Notes under the pieces: generated by a model
What the model was told of the DNA's origin: nothing
Database searches by the model: none
The model's input: the letters and a program-made list of their open reading frames with translations, nothing else
Made by a program: the position numbers and the translations under genes
Assembly (NCBI GenBank): GCA_022823465.1
Contig: JAJEHX010000028.1
Coordinates: 1-64,000, forward strand
Length of the DNA: 64,000 bases
Direction of reading: 5' to 3'
Origin: Candidatus Latescibacterota bacterium
GTDB lineage: Bacteria > JAAXHH01
Shown here: positions 55,547-64,000 of the stretch, in pieces
Layout: each line of letters begins with the position of its first letter
Position numbering within the stretch: the stretch's first letter is position 1

Positions 55547-56308
55547 TCACTTCTTGACCGTCGCGAATCCGATCACGGGCGGAACGGCCATGAATTCGTC
55601 CCAGAAACCGTTGTCCCGCTCAGACGGATGCAACCGCGGTTCAATCCAGTGAAAACCGACAAAGCCGGCTTCCTCGAAAGCCCGGCGATAGGTTCCCGGC
55701 GAGAGATAGTAGTTGTTGAACTCGAATCGCGTGCCGTCGTCGTTCGTGAACCTGTAGACAATCGGGTCGCCGTCGGACGGCGTCCCCTCGGACGGTGTCC
55801 CGGTATACTCCTTTTCGAATCCGTACCGTGCGTATGAGACCGTGCCGCCCGGCGCGTACAGGACGTTGTCGTTAGACCCCACGAATCGCCCGCCCGGTTT
55901 CAGCGCGCCGTGCGCCGCCCGGACGAAGCGAAGGAGTTCATTCCCGTCGCGGGCGTAGTTCAGCAGGTACATGGCCACGACGAGATCGACAGGCTCGTCC
56001 AGGACCAGGGCCGCCGCGTCCCGGTACAGATACCGGCAACCCGCGGGCCGCGCACGTTCCTCGGCCTTGGCCAGCCGGATCATTTCGGCGGAGACGTCGA
56101 CGCCGAGCACCTCCCCGGCGCCGGCGCGTTTCAGCTTGCGCGTATAGAACCCCTCGCCGCAGGCCAGGTCGAGGACCTTTATCCCGGTGATGTCTCCGAG
56201 CGTCTCGAATAGGGTGTATTCCTCGATGTATTCCCGAAAGGACAGCTGCTTGGAGTCTTTGTAGGCCCCGGCGATGGCGTCGTATTCGGATTCGGTTTGG
56301 TGCGTCAT
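55547..56308 (-). CDS. Class I SAM-dependent methyltransferase
   Basis: MTHQTESEYDAIAGAYKDSKQL...VLDLACGEGFYTRKLKRAGAGEVLGVDVSAEMIRLAKAEE...LKPGGRFVGSND; the N-terminal ORF extension (to 56479) looks non-native. Confidence 0.85.
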   Translation of the reverse strand: MTHQTESEYDAIAGAYKDSKQLSFREYIEEYTLFETLGDITGIKVLDLACGEGFYTRKLKRAGAGEVLGVDVSAEMIRLAKAEERARPAGCRYLYRDAAALVLDEPVDLVVAMYLLNYARDGNELLRFVRAAHGALKPGGRFVGSNDNVLYAPGGTVSYARYGFEKEYTGTPSEGTPSDGDPIVYRFTNDDGTRFEFNNYYLSPGTYRRAFEEAGFVGFHWIEPRLHPSERDNGFWDEFMAVPPVIGFATVKK

Positions 56309-56650
56309 TTGGATTTCCCTTCCTCTACCTATCACATTAAAGCGTAGCAGAACGGAGTTCAAGTTCCAATGTCCAATGCCCCTGGGGCCCGCGGTCCGCG
56401 GTCCAAAGTGCAGTACAGGAAAACTCATTTTCCGAACTCGAATCCCAATCAATTGGGATTTCAGAGACAGATTCGTCATTCGCCCTGCAGAGGCGACTTA
56501 TCCTGTCTGCATGTCCGTCTTGTCCAACCCGCAAATCCGTTGACGTAACGGCCTTTCCTCCTTAAGTTCCCCTTTGTTTTTCGAATCTTGAAAACCAAAA
56601 CAACCTGAAGATCATCGCGAAGTATCATTCCCTTACCCAGCGGAGCATCC

Positions 56651-58144
56651 GTGAACGTCATCTGCGTCTGCCTGGACACCTTTCGCGCCGACATCATCGG
56701 CCCGGGCAAGAAGTACAGTCACGCGCACACGCCCAATCTCGACGCCTTTCACGGCAGCAGCATCCGGTTCAACCGCGCCTTCGGTGAAGGACAGCCCACG
56801 TTGCAGGTGCGCCGGGCGCTGTTCACCGGGATGCGCAGCTTCCCCTGGCGGTACAACTTCGACCGGCGCGGCCACTGGCACCACGCCCCGGGCTGGCACA
56901 AGATCCCGCCGGAGCAGGACACGATCGCGGAGGTGCTGCTGGAACGGGGGTACCTGACGGCCCTCGTCGCCGACACGTACCACATGTTCAAGCCCACCAT
57001 GAACTTTTCCCGGGGGTTCGCCCACCTGGATTTCGTGCGGGGCCAGGAATCGGACAACTGGAAGAGCGGGGACCCGAGGCTGGTCGAGGCGCAACTCGCC
57101 CGACATGTGCGCGCACCCGTGGACATGTCCCGGCAGGTCGGCCTGGTCAATTACCTGCTGAACCAGCGCCACAGAAAGGAAAAGGACGACTACCAGTGCG
57201 CCCGGGTGTTCAACTCGGCCTGCGCATGGCTTGCGGACAACCATACGGCGGGGCCCTTCTTCCTGTGGGTCGACAGTTTCGATCCTCACGAGCCCTGGGA
57301 TCCTCCGCCGGAATACGCCGACCGGTACTTCGAACACGACGGTCTCGATTTCATCGTGCCCGGTCCGGCTTACGCGAGTGACGGGTCGGGCGGCTCGCGT
57401 GGCTCAAGCGGACCAGGCGGGCGAGGCGGTCTAGGCGGGCCGTCGGAAGCCGAACTCAGGCGCATCGAGGCGCTGTATCTCGGGGAAGTCACCCTCGTGG
57501 ACGAGTACGTGGGCCGGTTGTTGAATACGGCAGCGGACCTGAACCTCCTCGATGAGACCATGATCGTGATCCTGTCGGACCACGGAACCCAGTTGCTCGA
57601 CCAGGGAAGTTTCGGCAAGGGACCGAACGAACTGCATCCCTTCAATACGCAACTCAACCTCATGATGCGGGCACCGGGCGGACCGGCGGACGTTGACGTG
57701 GACGCCTTCGTGCAGAACCACGATCTCATGCCCACGCTGCTTGGCCGGCTCGGAGTACGGTCGGACTGGACAGACGGGGCGGACCTGTGGCCGCTGGTCA
57801 CGGGCGAGAAGACCGCCGTCCGGGACCGCATCGTGACCGGGTGGGCATCCTTTATCACGGGCAATGCCGTGGGCCGGGCCAGCGTGCGGGACGACCGCTG
57901 GAACTTCTGCACGTCGGTGGGCTACGAGGACGAGGCGGGCGATGAACTCTTTGACCTGTCGAACGATCCGGAGGAGCGACAGAATGTCGCCGGGCTGCAT
58001 CCCGATGTCGTTTCGGACCGTCGCAGCGACGTAGAGGGCGTCATCGGCCAGCCCCTTCCCGGCCGGATGGTGGAGGTATGCGACCCCGCCCCGGCGCCTA
58101 TGACGCGCTGGCTGGAACAACGGTTGCGGGGGCGGCAGGATTGA
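56651..58144 (+). CDS. Sulfatase-like hydrolase (alkaline phosphatase superfamily) with Thr at the nucleophile position
   Basis: MNVICVCLDTFRADIIG...HTPNLDAFHGSSIRFNRAFGEGQPTLQVRRALFTG...FLWVDSFDPHEPWDPP...LSDHGTQLLDQGSFGKG. Confidence 0.85.
   Translation: MNVICVCLDTFRADIIGPGKKYSHAHTPNLDAFHGSSIRFNRAFGEGQPTLQVRRALFTGMRSFPWRYNFDRRGHWHHAPGWHKIPPEQDTIAEVLLERGYLTALVADTYHMFKPTMNFSRGFAHLDFVRGQESDNWKSGDPRLVEAQLARHVRAPVDMSRQVGLVNYLLNQRHRKEKDDYQCARVFNSACAWLADNHTAGPFFLWVDSFDPHEPWDPPPEYADRYFEHDGLDFIVPGPAYASDGSGGSRGSSGPGGRGGLGGPSEAELRRIEALYLGEVTLVDEYVGRLLNTAADLNLLDETMIVILSDHGTQLLDQGSFGKGPNELHPFNTQLNLMMRAPGGPADVDVDAFVQNHDLMPTLLGRLGVRSDWTDGADLWPLVTGEKTAVRDRIVTGWASFITGNAVGRASVRDDRWNFCTSVGYEDEAGDELFDLSNDPEERQNVAGLHPDVVSDRRSDVEGVIGQPLPGRMVEVCDPAPAPMTRWLEQRLRGRQD
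57389..57442 (+). repeat. 9-nt tandem repeat x6 inside the sulfatase-like gene (GGS RGS SGP GGR GGL GGP)
   Basis: ggcggctcg cgtggctca agcggacca ggcgggcga ggcggtcta ggcgggccg. Confidence 0.8.
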
Positions 58145-58256
58145 ACAGCGGGTGTGTGGAACTACATCTGCGGCAAACCCGCGCGTCTGCGGCAGGACTG
58201 AACCGCGGGTGTGTGAATGAATCGACATCTGCTGCGAACCCGCGCGTCTTGAGGAG
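58143..58256. repeat. Two imperfect 57-bp tandem units, each able to form a hairpin
   Basis: gaacagcgggtgtgtggaactacatctgcggcaaacccgcgcgtctgcgg... (58143) and gaaccgcgggtgtgtgaatgaatcgacatctgctgcgaacccgcgcgtcttgag... (58200); cgcgggt/acccgcg arms in the second copy. Confidence 0.7.
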
Positions 58257-58306
58257 TCGCGATCCATGAGGGCGCACAATTGAGTCCATGAGGGATCAAC
58301 GTTTAG

Positions 58307-58363
58307 TTGTACAATTGTACAATTAGATCGCGCATATCGCGTAGTATGTACAAAGACTGTACA
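58307..58363. promoter_or_regulatory. Clustered palindromic operator-like sites
   Basis: TTGTACAATTGTACAA (58307-58322, perfect palindrome) and TGTACA-aagac-TGTACA (58347-58363), upstream of the SDR at 58405. Confidence 0.55.
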
Positions 58364-58404
58364 GTATATTAGCATGAAACGGAGTAGATCTTGAAGGTGC
58401 AATC

Positions 58405-59187
58405 ATGCGGTTAGCGAACAAAGCCGCCATTGTGACGGGCGCGGGAGACGGGATAGGACGGGGCATCGCGCTGGCGCTGGCCGGTGAGGGCGCCTCGGTG
58501 GCGGTGTGCGACGTAAACGCCGAAACCGTTGCGGAGACCGGCAGGCTGATCGCGGACGAGGGCCGGTCCGTCCTGTCGGAGTCGCTGGACATTACCGATC
58601 ACGGCCGGGTCAGGTCCTTTGTGAACGACGCGGCGTCCCGGTTCGGCAGGATCGACGTACTGGTCAACAACGCCGCCATCATGCCAGTCGGCCCCATCGA
58701 GGACCAGGATGAAGAGATCATGTCCCGCATCCTCTCCGTCAACCTGCTCGCGCCGGCCGTCTTCAGCAAGTACTGCATTCCGCATATGCGGGCGGCGGGC
58801 GGCGGATCGATCATCCACATGGCCAGCGTGACGGGCCACAACGGCCATCCGGGCGTGGCCGTTTACGGCGCGACGAAGGGCGGGCTGATCGCCCTCGCCC
58901 GGGGTCAGGCCATGGAGCTGGCCGAAGACCGGATCAGGGTCAACACGGTTTCGCCGGGCACGGTGGATTCGCCCATGCTGCACAACTTCGTGAAGGAGAA
59001 CGCCGAGGATCCGCAAGCGGCGCTCAGGGCTTTCGATCGTCTACATCCCATCGGCCGGATCGCCACCATAGAAGAGGTCGCCAACGTATTCGTGTTCCTC
59101 GCGAGCGATGAATCCAGCGACATCACGGCGACGGACATCCGGTGCGACGGCGGTTACGCGGTCCAGGGGCGTCAGCCGACGGAATAG
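58405..59187 (+). CDS. SDR family oxidoreductase
   Basis: NKAAIVTGAGDGIGRGIALALAGEGASVAVCDVN...VLVNNAAIMPVGP...VAVYGATKGGLIALARGQAMELA...IRCDGGYAVQG. Confidence 0.9.
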   Translation: MRLANKAAIVTGAGDGIGRGIALALAGEGASVAVCDVNAETVAETGRLIADEGRSVLSESLDITDHGRVRSFVNDAASRFGRIDVLVNNAAIMPVGPIEDQDEEIMSRILSVNLLAPAVFSKYCIPHMRAAGGGSIIHMASVTGHNGHPGVAVYGATKGGLIALARGQAMELAEDRIRVNTVSPGTVDSPMLHNFVKENAEDPQAALRAFDRLHPIGRIATIEEVANVFVFLASDESSDITATDIRCDGGYAVQGRQPTE

Positions 59188-59298
59188 CGTCAAGGAAGCG
59201 ATCTGCCTCTTCGGAAGTCGCCCGGCTACGCGGTCCAGAGGATCTCCGGACGGAATAGCAGTGGAATAGCGGCAAAGAAAACATATGAAGGAGAACAT

Positions 59299-60390
59299 AT
59301 GCCAGTAGGGGTCTGCGCGTACTCGTTCAACACGGGATACGACGCTTTTCAACTCATGGACATGGCCGTAGGGCACGGCCTGGACGGTGTGGAGTTTCCT
59401 CCCGACGACTGCCTGCCCGATCTGTCTCCGTCCACGCTGGAGCGCGCCCGTACCCGCGCCGCGGAAAGCGGGCTGTTCGTCGTGGCGGACGGCGGCCAGG
59501 TCGAATCCAAAATGCTCCGGCGTCTCATCCCGGCGGCCGCCGGCATTGGCGCCTCGACGTTGCGCGTGGTCATGAGCGGTGTGCTCGGCGGCGACCGCCG
59601 TCCGCTATCGGGCCGGTGGAACGCCCATCTCGCGGCGTGCAGGGACATCCTGCGCGAGGCGCTGCCCCTGGCGGAGAAACACGGAGTCGTCATCGCGGTG
59701 GAGAACCACTCGGACGCCACGTCCCACGATATGCGGTGGCTTTGCCAGGAACTGGACAGTCCGTACATCGGCATAACGCTCGACGTGGGCAACGTGCTGG
59801 CGGTCTGCGAAGAACCCTTCGGATACACGGAACGCCTCCTGCCCTACCTCCGCCACGTCCACCTCAAGGACTACACGATTCATCCGTCCGACGAGGGATA
59901 CCGCATCGCGCGGTGTCCGCTGGGCGGCGGCGTGGTCGATTATCCTGGCCTGCTTTCTCTGATCGACGGGTACCGGGACCAGCGCGGCCAGGCAGGTCGG
60001 CGCGATCCGGCCGATCACCCCGGTCCGGCAGGTCAACTTGGTCCGGCCGATCAATCCGGCCAGTCAGGCCAATCCGTTCAGACCGATCAGTCCAGGTGGA
60101 CTGGCGAGATCACGAAGACCATCGAACTGGGCGCCATCTACGCCCGGCACGTGCGCATGCTCATGGAAGACTACTGGGCGGAATACCCCGATCGCGACAT
60201 CAGGGACCTACTGCCGTTTCTCCGGCTGTACTGGTCCCATGTCCGCCCCGGCGGGGAAGACTGGCGCACGCCCCGGGAGAAGGACGAATCCATTGAGGTT
60301 CTGAAGGCGTACGAGACGCGGGAATTCGAAGAAAGCGTCGCCTATCTGAAGGAAATCGGGGCCGTCCGGACGAACTCCGGCACATCCTGA
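59299..60390 (+). CDS. Sugar phosphate isomerase/epimerase (xylose isomerase-like TIM barrel)
   Basis: PVGVCAYSFNTGYDAFQLMDMAVGHGLDGVEFP...KHGVVIAVENHSDATSHDMRWLCQELDSPYIGITLDVGNVLAVCEEP...HVHLKDYTIHPSDEGYRIARCPLGGGVVDYP. Confidence 0.87.
   Translation: MPVGVCAYSFNTGYDAFQLMDMAVGHGLDGVEFPPDDCLPDLSPSTLERARTRAAESGLFVVADGGQVESKMLRRLIPAAAGIGASTLRVVMSGVLGGDRRPLSGRWNAHLAACRDILREALPLAEKHGVVIAVENHSDATSHDMRWLCQELDSPYIGITLDVGNVLAVCEEPFGYTERLLPYLRHVHLKDYTIHPSDEGYRIARCPLGGGVVDYPGLLSLIDGYRDQRGQAGRRDPADHPGPAGQLGPADQSGQSGQSVQTDQSRWTGEITKTIELGAIYARHVRMLMEDYWAEYPDRDIRDLLPFLRLYWSHVRPGGEDWRTPREKDESIEVLKAYETREFEESVAYLKEIGAVRTNSGTS
59977..60093 (+). repeat. 9-nt-period tandem repeat (13 units, degenerate) inside the isomerase gene
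   Basis: gaccagcgc ggccaggca ggtcggcgc gatccggcc gatcacccc ggtccggca ggtcaactt ggtccggcc gatcaatcc ggccagtca ggccaatcc gttcagacc gatcagtcc. Confidence 0.8.
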
Positions 60391-60464
60391 ACCAGGCGGG
60401 TCGATTAATGAGTTGTTCCTTACATCCCGGTGGTCATTTTGAAAAGAAAGCGGTAGAAACGACG

Positions 60465-61502
60465 ATGGAACGCCTGGACCAGTCCGACATGCACGGTTCC
60501 ATCGGATCCATACCCGACCAGGTGGAAGCGGCCTGGACGGAAATGGCGGGACGCGCCTTCCCCGACGCCTGTCGTAACGTGGATCACGTCGTCGTGGCCG
60601 GAATGGGCGGATCGGCCCTGGGCGCCCACCTGATACAGGACGTCTTCCGCGACCGGTTGCGCGTCCCGGTGACCGTCGTATCCGATTACGCGGCGCCTGC
60701 CTGGATCGACGAGCGGACACTCATCGTGCTGTCCAGCTATTCGGGGGGTACGGAGGAAGTGATGGCCATGGCGGAATACGGCGCGGCCAGGGGGATACCG
60801 ATGATCGCCCTGACGACCGGGGGCGACCTGGAGGCATTTGCCGGACGCCACGCGCTACCGGCCGTAGTGTTCAGCAGCGAGCTCAATACCTGCGGCCAGC
60901 CGCGGATCGGCCTGGGCTACGCGGTCACGTACCTCCTGGCCATGTTCCGGCAACTGGGGTTCGTGGAGCTCGCCGGAACCGAGGTTGCGGGCGCCATCAT
61001 GCTGCTTCGGGAAATGAACCCGGTTTACGCGGCGCCCGAAGAGGACAACCCCGCCTACGAACTGGCCCTGTCCGCTCAAGGGAAGTCGGTCCTGATCATG
61101 GCCTCCGAGCATCTCACCGGCAACGCCCACATCATGGCCAACCAGTGGAACGAGAACGCCAAGAACCTGGCCGCGTGGTTCGCCATTCCCGAGTTGAATC
61201 ACCATCTGCTCGAAGGGATGACCCATCCCGGGGAGAACCGGGACGGGCTCGCCGCCGTGCTGATCCAGTCGGACCTGTACGACCCGCGCAACCAGCGCCG
61301 CCACGAGATCACCCGCATCCTGCTCTCGGAGCAGGGTATAGCCTGTCCAGTCGTCACGCCCCGGGGAACAACAGCCCTGGAACAGGCTTTCGACCTGCTC
61401 CTGCTCGGCACCTATGCCAGCTTCTACCAGGCCGTCATGAACGACACCGATCCATCGCCCATCCCCTGGGTCGATCAGTTCAAGCGACGCATGGCCGACT
61501 GA
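60465..61502 (+). CDS. Bifunctional phosphoglucose/phosphomannose isomerase-like SIS-domain protein
   Basis: VVVAGMGGSALGAHLIQDVF...VTVVSDYAAPAWIDERTLIVLSSYSGGTEEVMAMAEYGAARGIPMIALTTGG...MANQWNENAKNLAAWFAIPELNHHLLEG. Confidence 0.85.
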   Translation: MERLDQSDMHGSIGSIPDQVEAAWTEMAGRAFPDACRNVDHVVVAGMGGSALGAHLIQDVFRDRLRVPVTVVSDYAAPAWIDERTLIVLSSYSGGTEEVMAMAEYGAARGIPMIALTTGGDLEAFAGRHALPAVVFSSELNTCGQPRIGLGYAVTYLLAMFRQLGFVELAGTEVAGAIMLLREMNPVYAAPEEDNPAYELALSAQGKSVLIMASEHLTGNAHIMANQWNENAKNLAAWFAIPELNHHLLEGMTHPGENRDGLAAVLIQSDLYDPRNQRRHEITRILLSEQGIACPVVTPRGTTALEQAFDLLLLGTYASFYQAVMNDTDPSPIPWVDQFKRRMAD

Positions 61503-61560
61503 ACACCACCCGCCACGATGTCGATCCCTGCCAAGGGCACGCATCGAAAGCCGGTACGAT

Positions 61561-64000
61561 ATGAGTGAAATCGTTACATATCTGAGCGGAAAGACGCTGT
61601 TGATTACCGGCGCCACAGGTTTCCTCGCGAAAGCGGTCGTGGAGAAGATCCTGCGGTGCGCGCCCGAGGTCGGCCGCGTGTACCTGGTCGTCCGATCCCG
61701 CCGCAAGAAGGACGGGACCACCCTGTCGGCGCGGGAACGGGTGGAAGAGGAGATCCTGCAGTCCGCCGCCTTCGCCCGGCTGCGCGATATCCACGGCGAT
61801 CGTTACGCCGAGGTCATGGCGGATAAGGTCCACGCCGTCGAGGGCGATCTCACCCTGGACCACCTCGGACTGGAACCGGACCTGTACCAGCGACTTGCGG
61901 CGGAAGTCAACGTCGTGCTCACCTGCGCGGCTTCCGTGACCTTCGACGAGGAAATCGACGCCGCCCTCCAGCTCAACGCCCTCGGCGCCCGGCGCATGCT
62001 GGATTTCGCCCGGGCATGCAGCGACGTCATTCTCGTCCACGTGTCGACGGCCTACGTCAACGGACAGATCAAGGGACGCATTCCCGAAGTCCCGCCTCGT
62101 CCGGACTGGTCCATGGTCCAGGAAATGGGAAAAACCGACGTGCCTTTCGACCTGGAACAGGAAACACGGGACATACTCGCCCGGGCGGATGAAATACACG
62201 ATGAATCCCGGTCGCCGGAACAGCAGAAACGTTTCAGAAAGATGGCGCTGCAACAGAATCCAAGCCCCACGCAGCGCTGGCTAGACGCCCAGATGGAGAC
62301 TTTTCGCAAGCGCTGGCTCAAGGAACGGCTCATCGAAGAGGGCATGCGCCGCGGGCAGCAGTGGGGGTGGCACGACAGCTATACCATGACCAAGGCCATG
62401 GGCGAGCAGTTGATCGTAAAGCACCGGGGCGACCTGCCCACGGCCATCATACGGCCTTCCATCGTGGAAAGCGCGCTGGTCGAGCCCGAACCGGGATGGA
62501 TCGAGGGACTCAAGGTGGCCGACCCGCTCATCGACGCGGTGAGCAAGGGCCGCCTGCCGGACTTCCCCGGCCAGAAAGACATGATCGTGGATATCATCCC
62601 GGTGGACATCGTGACAAACACGGCCCTGGCGGCCATGGCCCGCACAGCCCGGGAAGGCGGGGTCGGCGTGTACCACGTATCGACGGGGGACCGGAATCCC
62701 GTTCTCTTCCACCAGGCTTTCGAGCATTCCTACGAGTACTTTCAAAAACATCCCCGCCTGAACCGGAACAACGAACCCATACCAATCCAGCGGTGGACCT
62801 ACCCGACCCTCGCCGGGTTCCGGCGCCGGTACAACCTGCGCTACGTCTACCCCCTGAACGCCACGCTATGGATATTGAACCGCTTCAACCGGATCACTCT
62901 GCTGAACAACCTGAAGCGCAGGATCACCGTGATGAAGTCGGCGATCTCACGCATGCTGTACTACGCCGCGATCTACAGTCCCTATACTTCGTTGGAGTGT
63001 ACCTTCGAGACGGACCGGACGGTCGAGTTGCACGAAAGCCTGGATCCGGAGGACCGGCTGCTGTTCAACGGCGACGTCTCCAGGATCCACTGGAAGACGT
63101 ATTTCCAGGAAATCCATATCCCCGGCCTGAAACGCCACGTGCTGAAGACCGACGAGCCGAAGCCCGCGGTCACGGAAGAAGAGGAGGTGGCGGAGCGGTC
63201 CGGGTTCGTCCAGGCAGAGGAAGATGCCCTGCCCCATCTCGATACGCTGACGGACATTCTGGCCAAGAGCGCGGACATGTACGGGGACAAGACCGCGCTG
63301 CAGATGCAGCGGGACGGCGGCTGGCATTGCTATTCCTTCAAGGAAGTGTTCGCCCTGGCCGGGCGCATCGGCTGGCAGTGGCGGTCCGGCGGGCTGCATC
63401 CGGGCGACCATGTGCTGCTTTTCTCGGAAAATAAGCCCGAATGGGGCATCGCCTGTTTCGCCGGGATGGTGGCCGGGGCCGTGCTCGTGCCAGTGGATCG
63501 CCGGTCGACAGTCCAGGAAGTCTGGCGCATAGCCCGGTTTACCGAATCGCGGGCGATCCTCTGCACGGAAAGCGGTTACGCATTGCTCAGGGCGTCGGCG
63601 GAGCCTGGCTGCGAAGTCATGTTCTGGAACATCGACAATTACGGGTTGCCCTTTGACGCGCCCCGCCAGCCCGATTCACCCGTCACCCTGAACGAGGAGC
63701 CGCCCCCATGGGCGCCGGTGGAACCCGAAACGCCGGCGGCCATCATGTTCACCCGGGGCATGGCAGCTGAATCCCACGGCGTGGTACTGACCCACCGGAA
63801 CTTCGTTTCGAACCTGCTGTCTCTCGCCGAGATCCTTCGCGCCTACCGGACCGACCATTTCCTGTCCCTGCTGCCCATGAGCCAGGCCCTCGAGTTCACG
63901 GGCGGCTTCCTCATGCCGTTCTACGCGGGGGCGACCATAACCTATACCACGTCGGTACGGCCGCGGTCCCTGGTCGGCCTGATGGATGAAACCGGGGTCA
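61561..64000 (+). CDS. Fatty acyl-CoA reductase-like NAD-binding domain fused to acyl-CoA synthetase/AMP-ligase-like domain, 3' truncated by window edge
   Basis: Not in the supplied ORF track because no stop occurs before the edge. Reads MSEIVTYLSGKTLLITGATGFLAKAVVEKILRCAPEVGRVYLVVR...VEGDLTLDHLGL...VHVSTAYVNGQIKG...WGWHDSYTMTKAMGEQLIVKHRGDLPTAIIRPSIVES..., then LTDILAKSADMYGDKTALQMQRDGGWHCYSFKEVFALAGRIG...HVLLFSENKPEWGIACFAGMVAGAVLVPVDRRS.... Confidence 0.82.
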   Translation, partial: MSEIVTYLSGKTLLITGATGFLAKAVVEKILRCAPEVGRVYLVVRSRRKKDGTTLSARERVEEEILQSAAFARLRDIHGDRYAEVMADKVHAVEGDLTLDHLGLEPDLYQRLAAEVNVVLTCAASVTFDEEIDAALQLNALGARRMLDFARACSDVILVHVSTAYVNGQIKGRIPEVPPRPDWSMVQEMGKTDVPFDLEQETRDILARADEIHDESRSPEQQKRFRKMALQQNPSPTQRWLDAQMETFRKRWLKERLIEEGMRRGQQWGWHDSYTMTKAMGEQLIVKHRGDLPTAIIRPSIVESALVEPEPGWIEGLKVADPLIDAVSKGRLPDFPGQKDMIVDIIPVDIVTNTALAAMARTAREGGVGVYHVSTGDRNPVLFHQAFEHSYEYFQKHPRLNRNNEPIPIQRWTYPTLAGFRRRYNLRYVYPLNATLWILNRFNRITLLNNLKRRITVMKSAISRMLYYAAIYSPYTSLECTFETDRTVELHESLDPEDRLLFNGDVSRIHWKTYFQEIHIPGLKRHVLKTDEPKPAVTEEEEVAERSGFVQAEEDALPHLDTLTDILAKSADMYGDKTALQMQRDGGWHCYSFKEVFALAGRIGWQWRSGGLHPGDHVLLFSENKPEWGIACFAGMVAGAVLVPVDRRSTVQEVWRIARFTESRAILCTESGYALLRASAEPGCEVMFWNIDNYGLPFDAPRQPDSPVTLNEEPPPWAPVEPETPAAIMFTRGMAAESHGVVLTHRNFVSNLLSLAEILRAYRTDHFLSLLPMSQALEFTGGFLMPFYAGATITYTTSVRPRSLVGLMDETGV

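Overview
A GC-rich bacterial chromosomal window of 64 kb, densely coding, with no rRNA, tRNA, CRISPR array, transposase or prophage that I could recognise. The gene content (phytanoyl-CoA dioxygenases, several Gfo/Idh/MocA oxidoreductases and SDRs, a sulfatase-like enzyme, an AOR-family enzyme, collagen-like and autotransporter surface proteins) suggests a Gram-negative environmental lineage. Taxonomy is inference only. Main observations: (i) a 2575-aa predicted autotransporter (33858-41585, minus) whose passenger appears to be nine Cache-like sensor modules interleaved with five Calx-beta-like modules, including a recent ~1.28 kb tandem duplication; (ii) an M56/BlaR1-type membrane metalloprotease that continues in frame into an outer-membrane beta-barrel-like C-terminus (3022-4959); (iii) an envelope-lipid-like cluster (5000-15803) with two nucleotidyltransferase/CDP-alcohol phosphotransferase fusions carrying different signature-motif changes, a flippase, TolC, DUF3047, an MlaC-like protein, a phosphodiesterase and a radical SAM protein; (iv) a double-length tandem-fused UvrA (1898 aa); (v) short tandem repeats with 9-nt period recurring at several unrelated loci, both intergenic and in frame inside enzymes; (vi) an unlisted ORF running off the right edge (61561-64000) that joins a fatty acyl reductase-like domain to an AMP-ligase-like domain with a degenerate ATP-binding motif. 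All calls are by reading the sequence and ORF translations; no database search was run.
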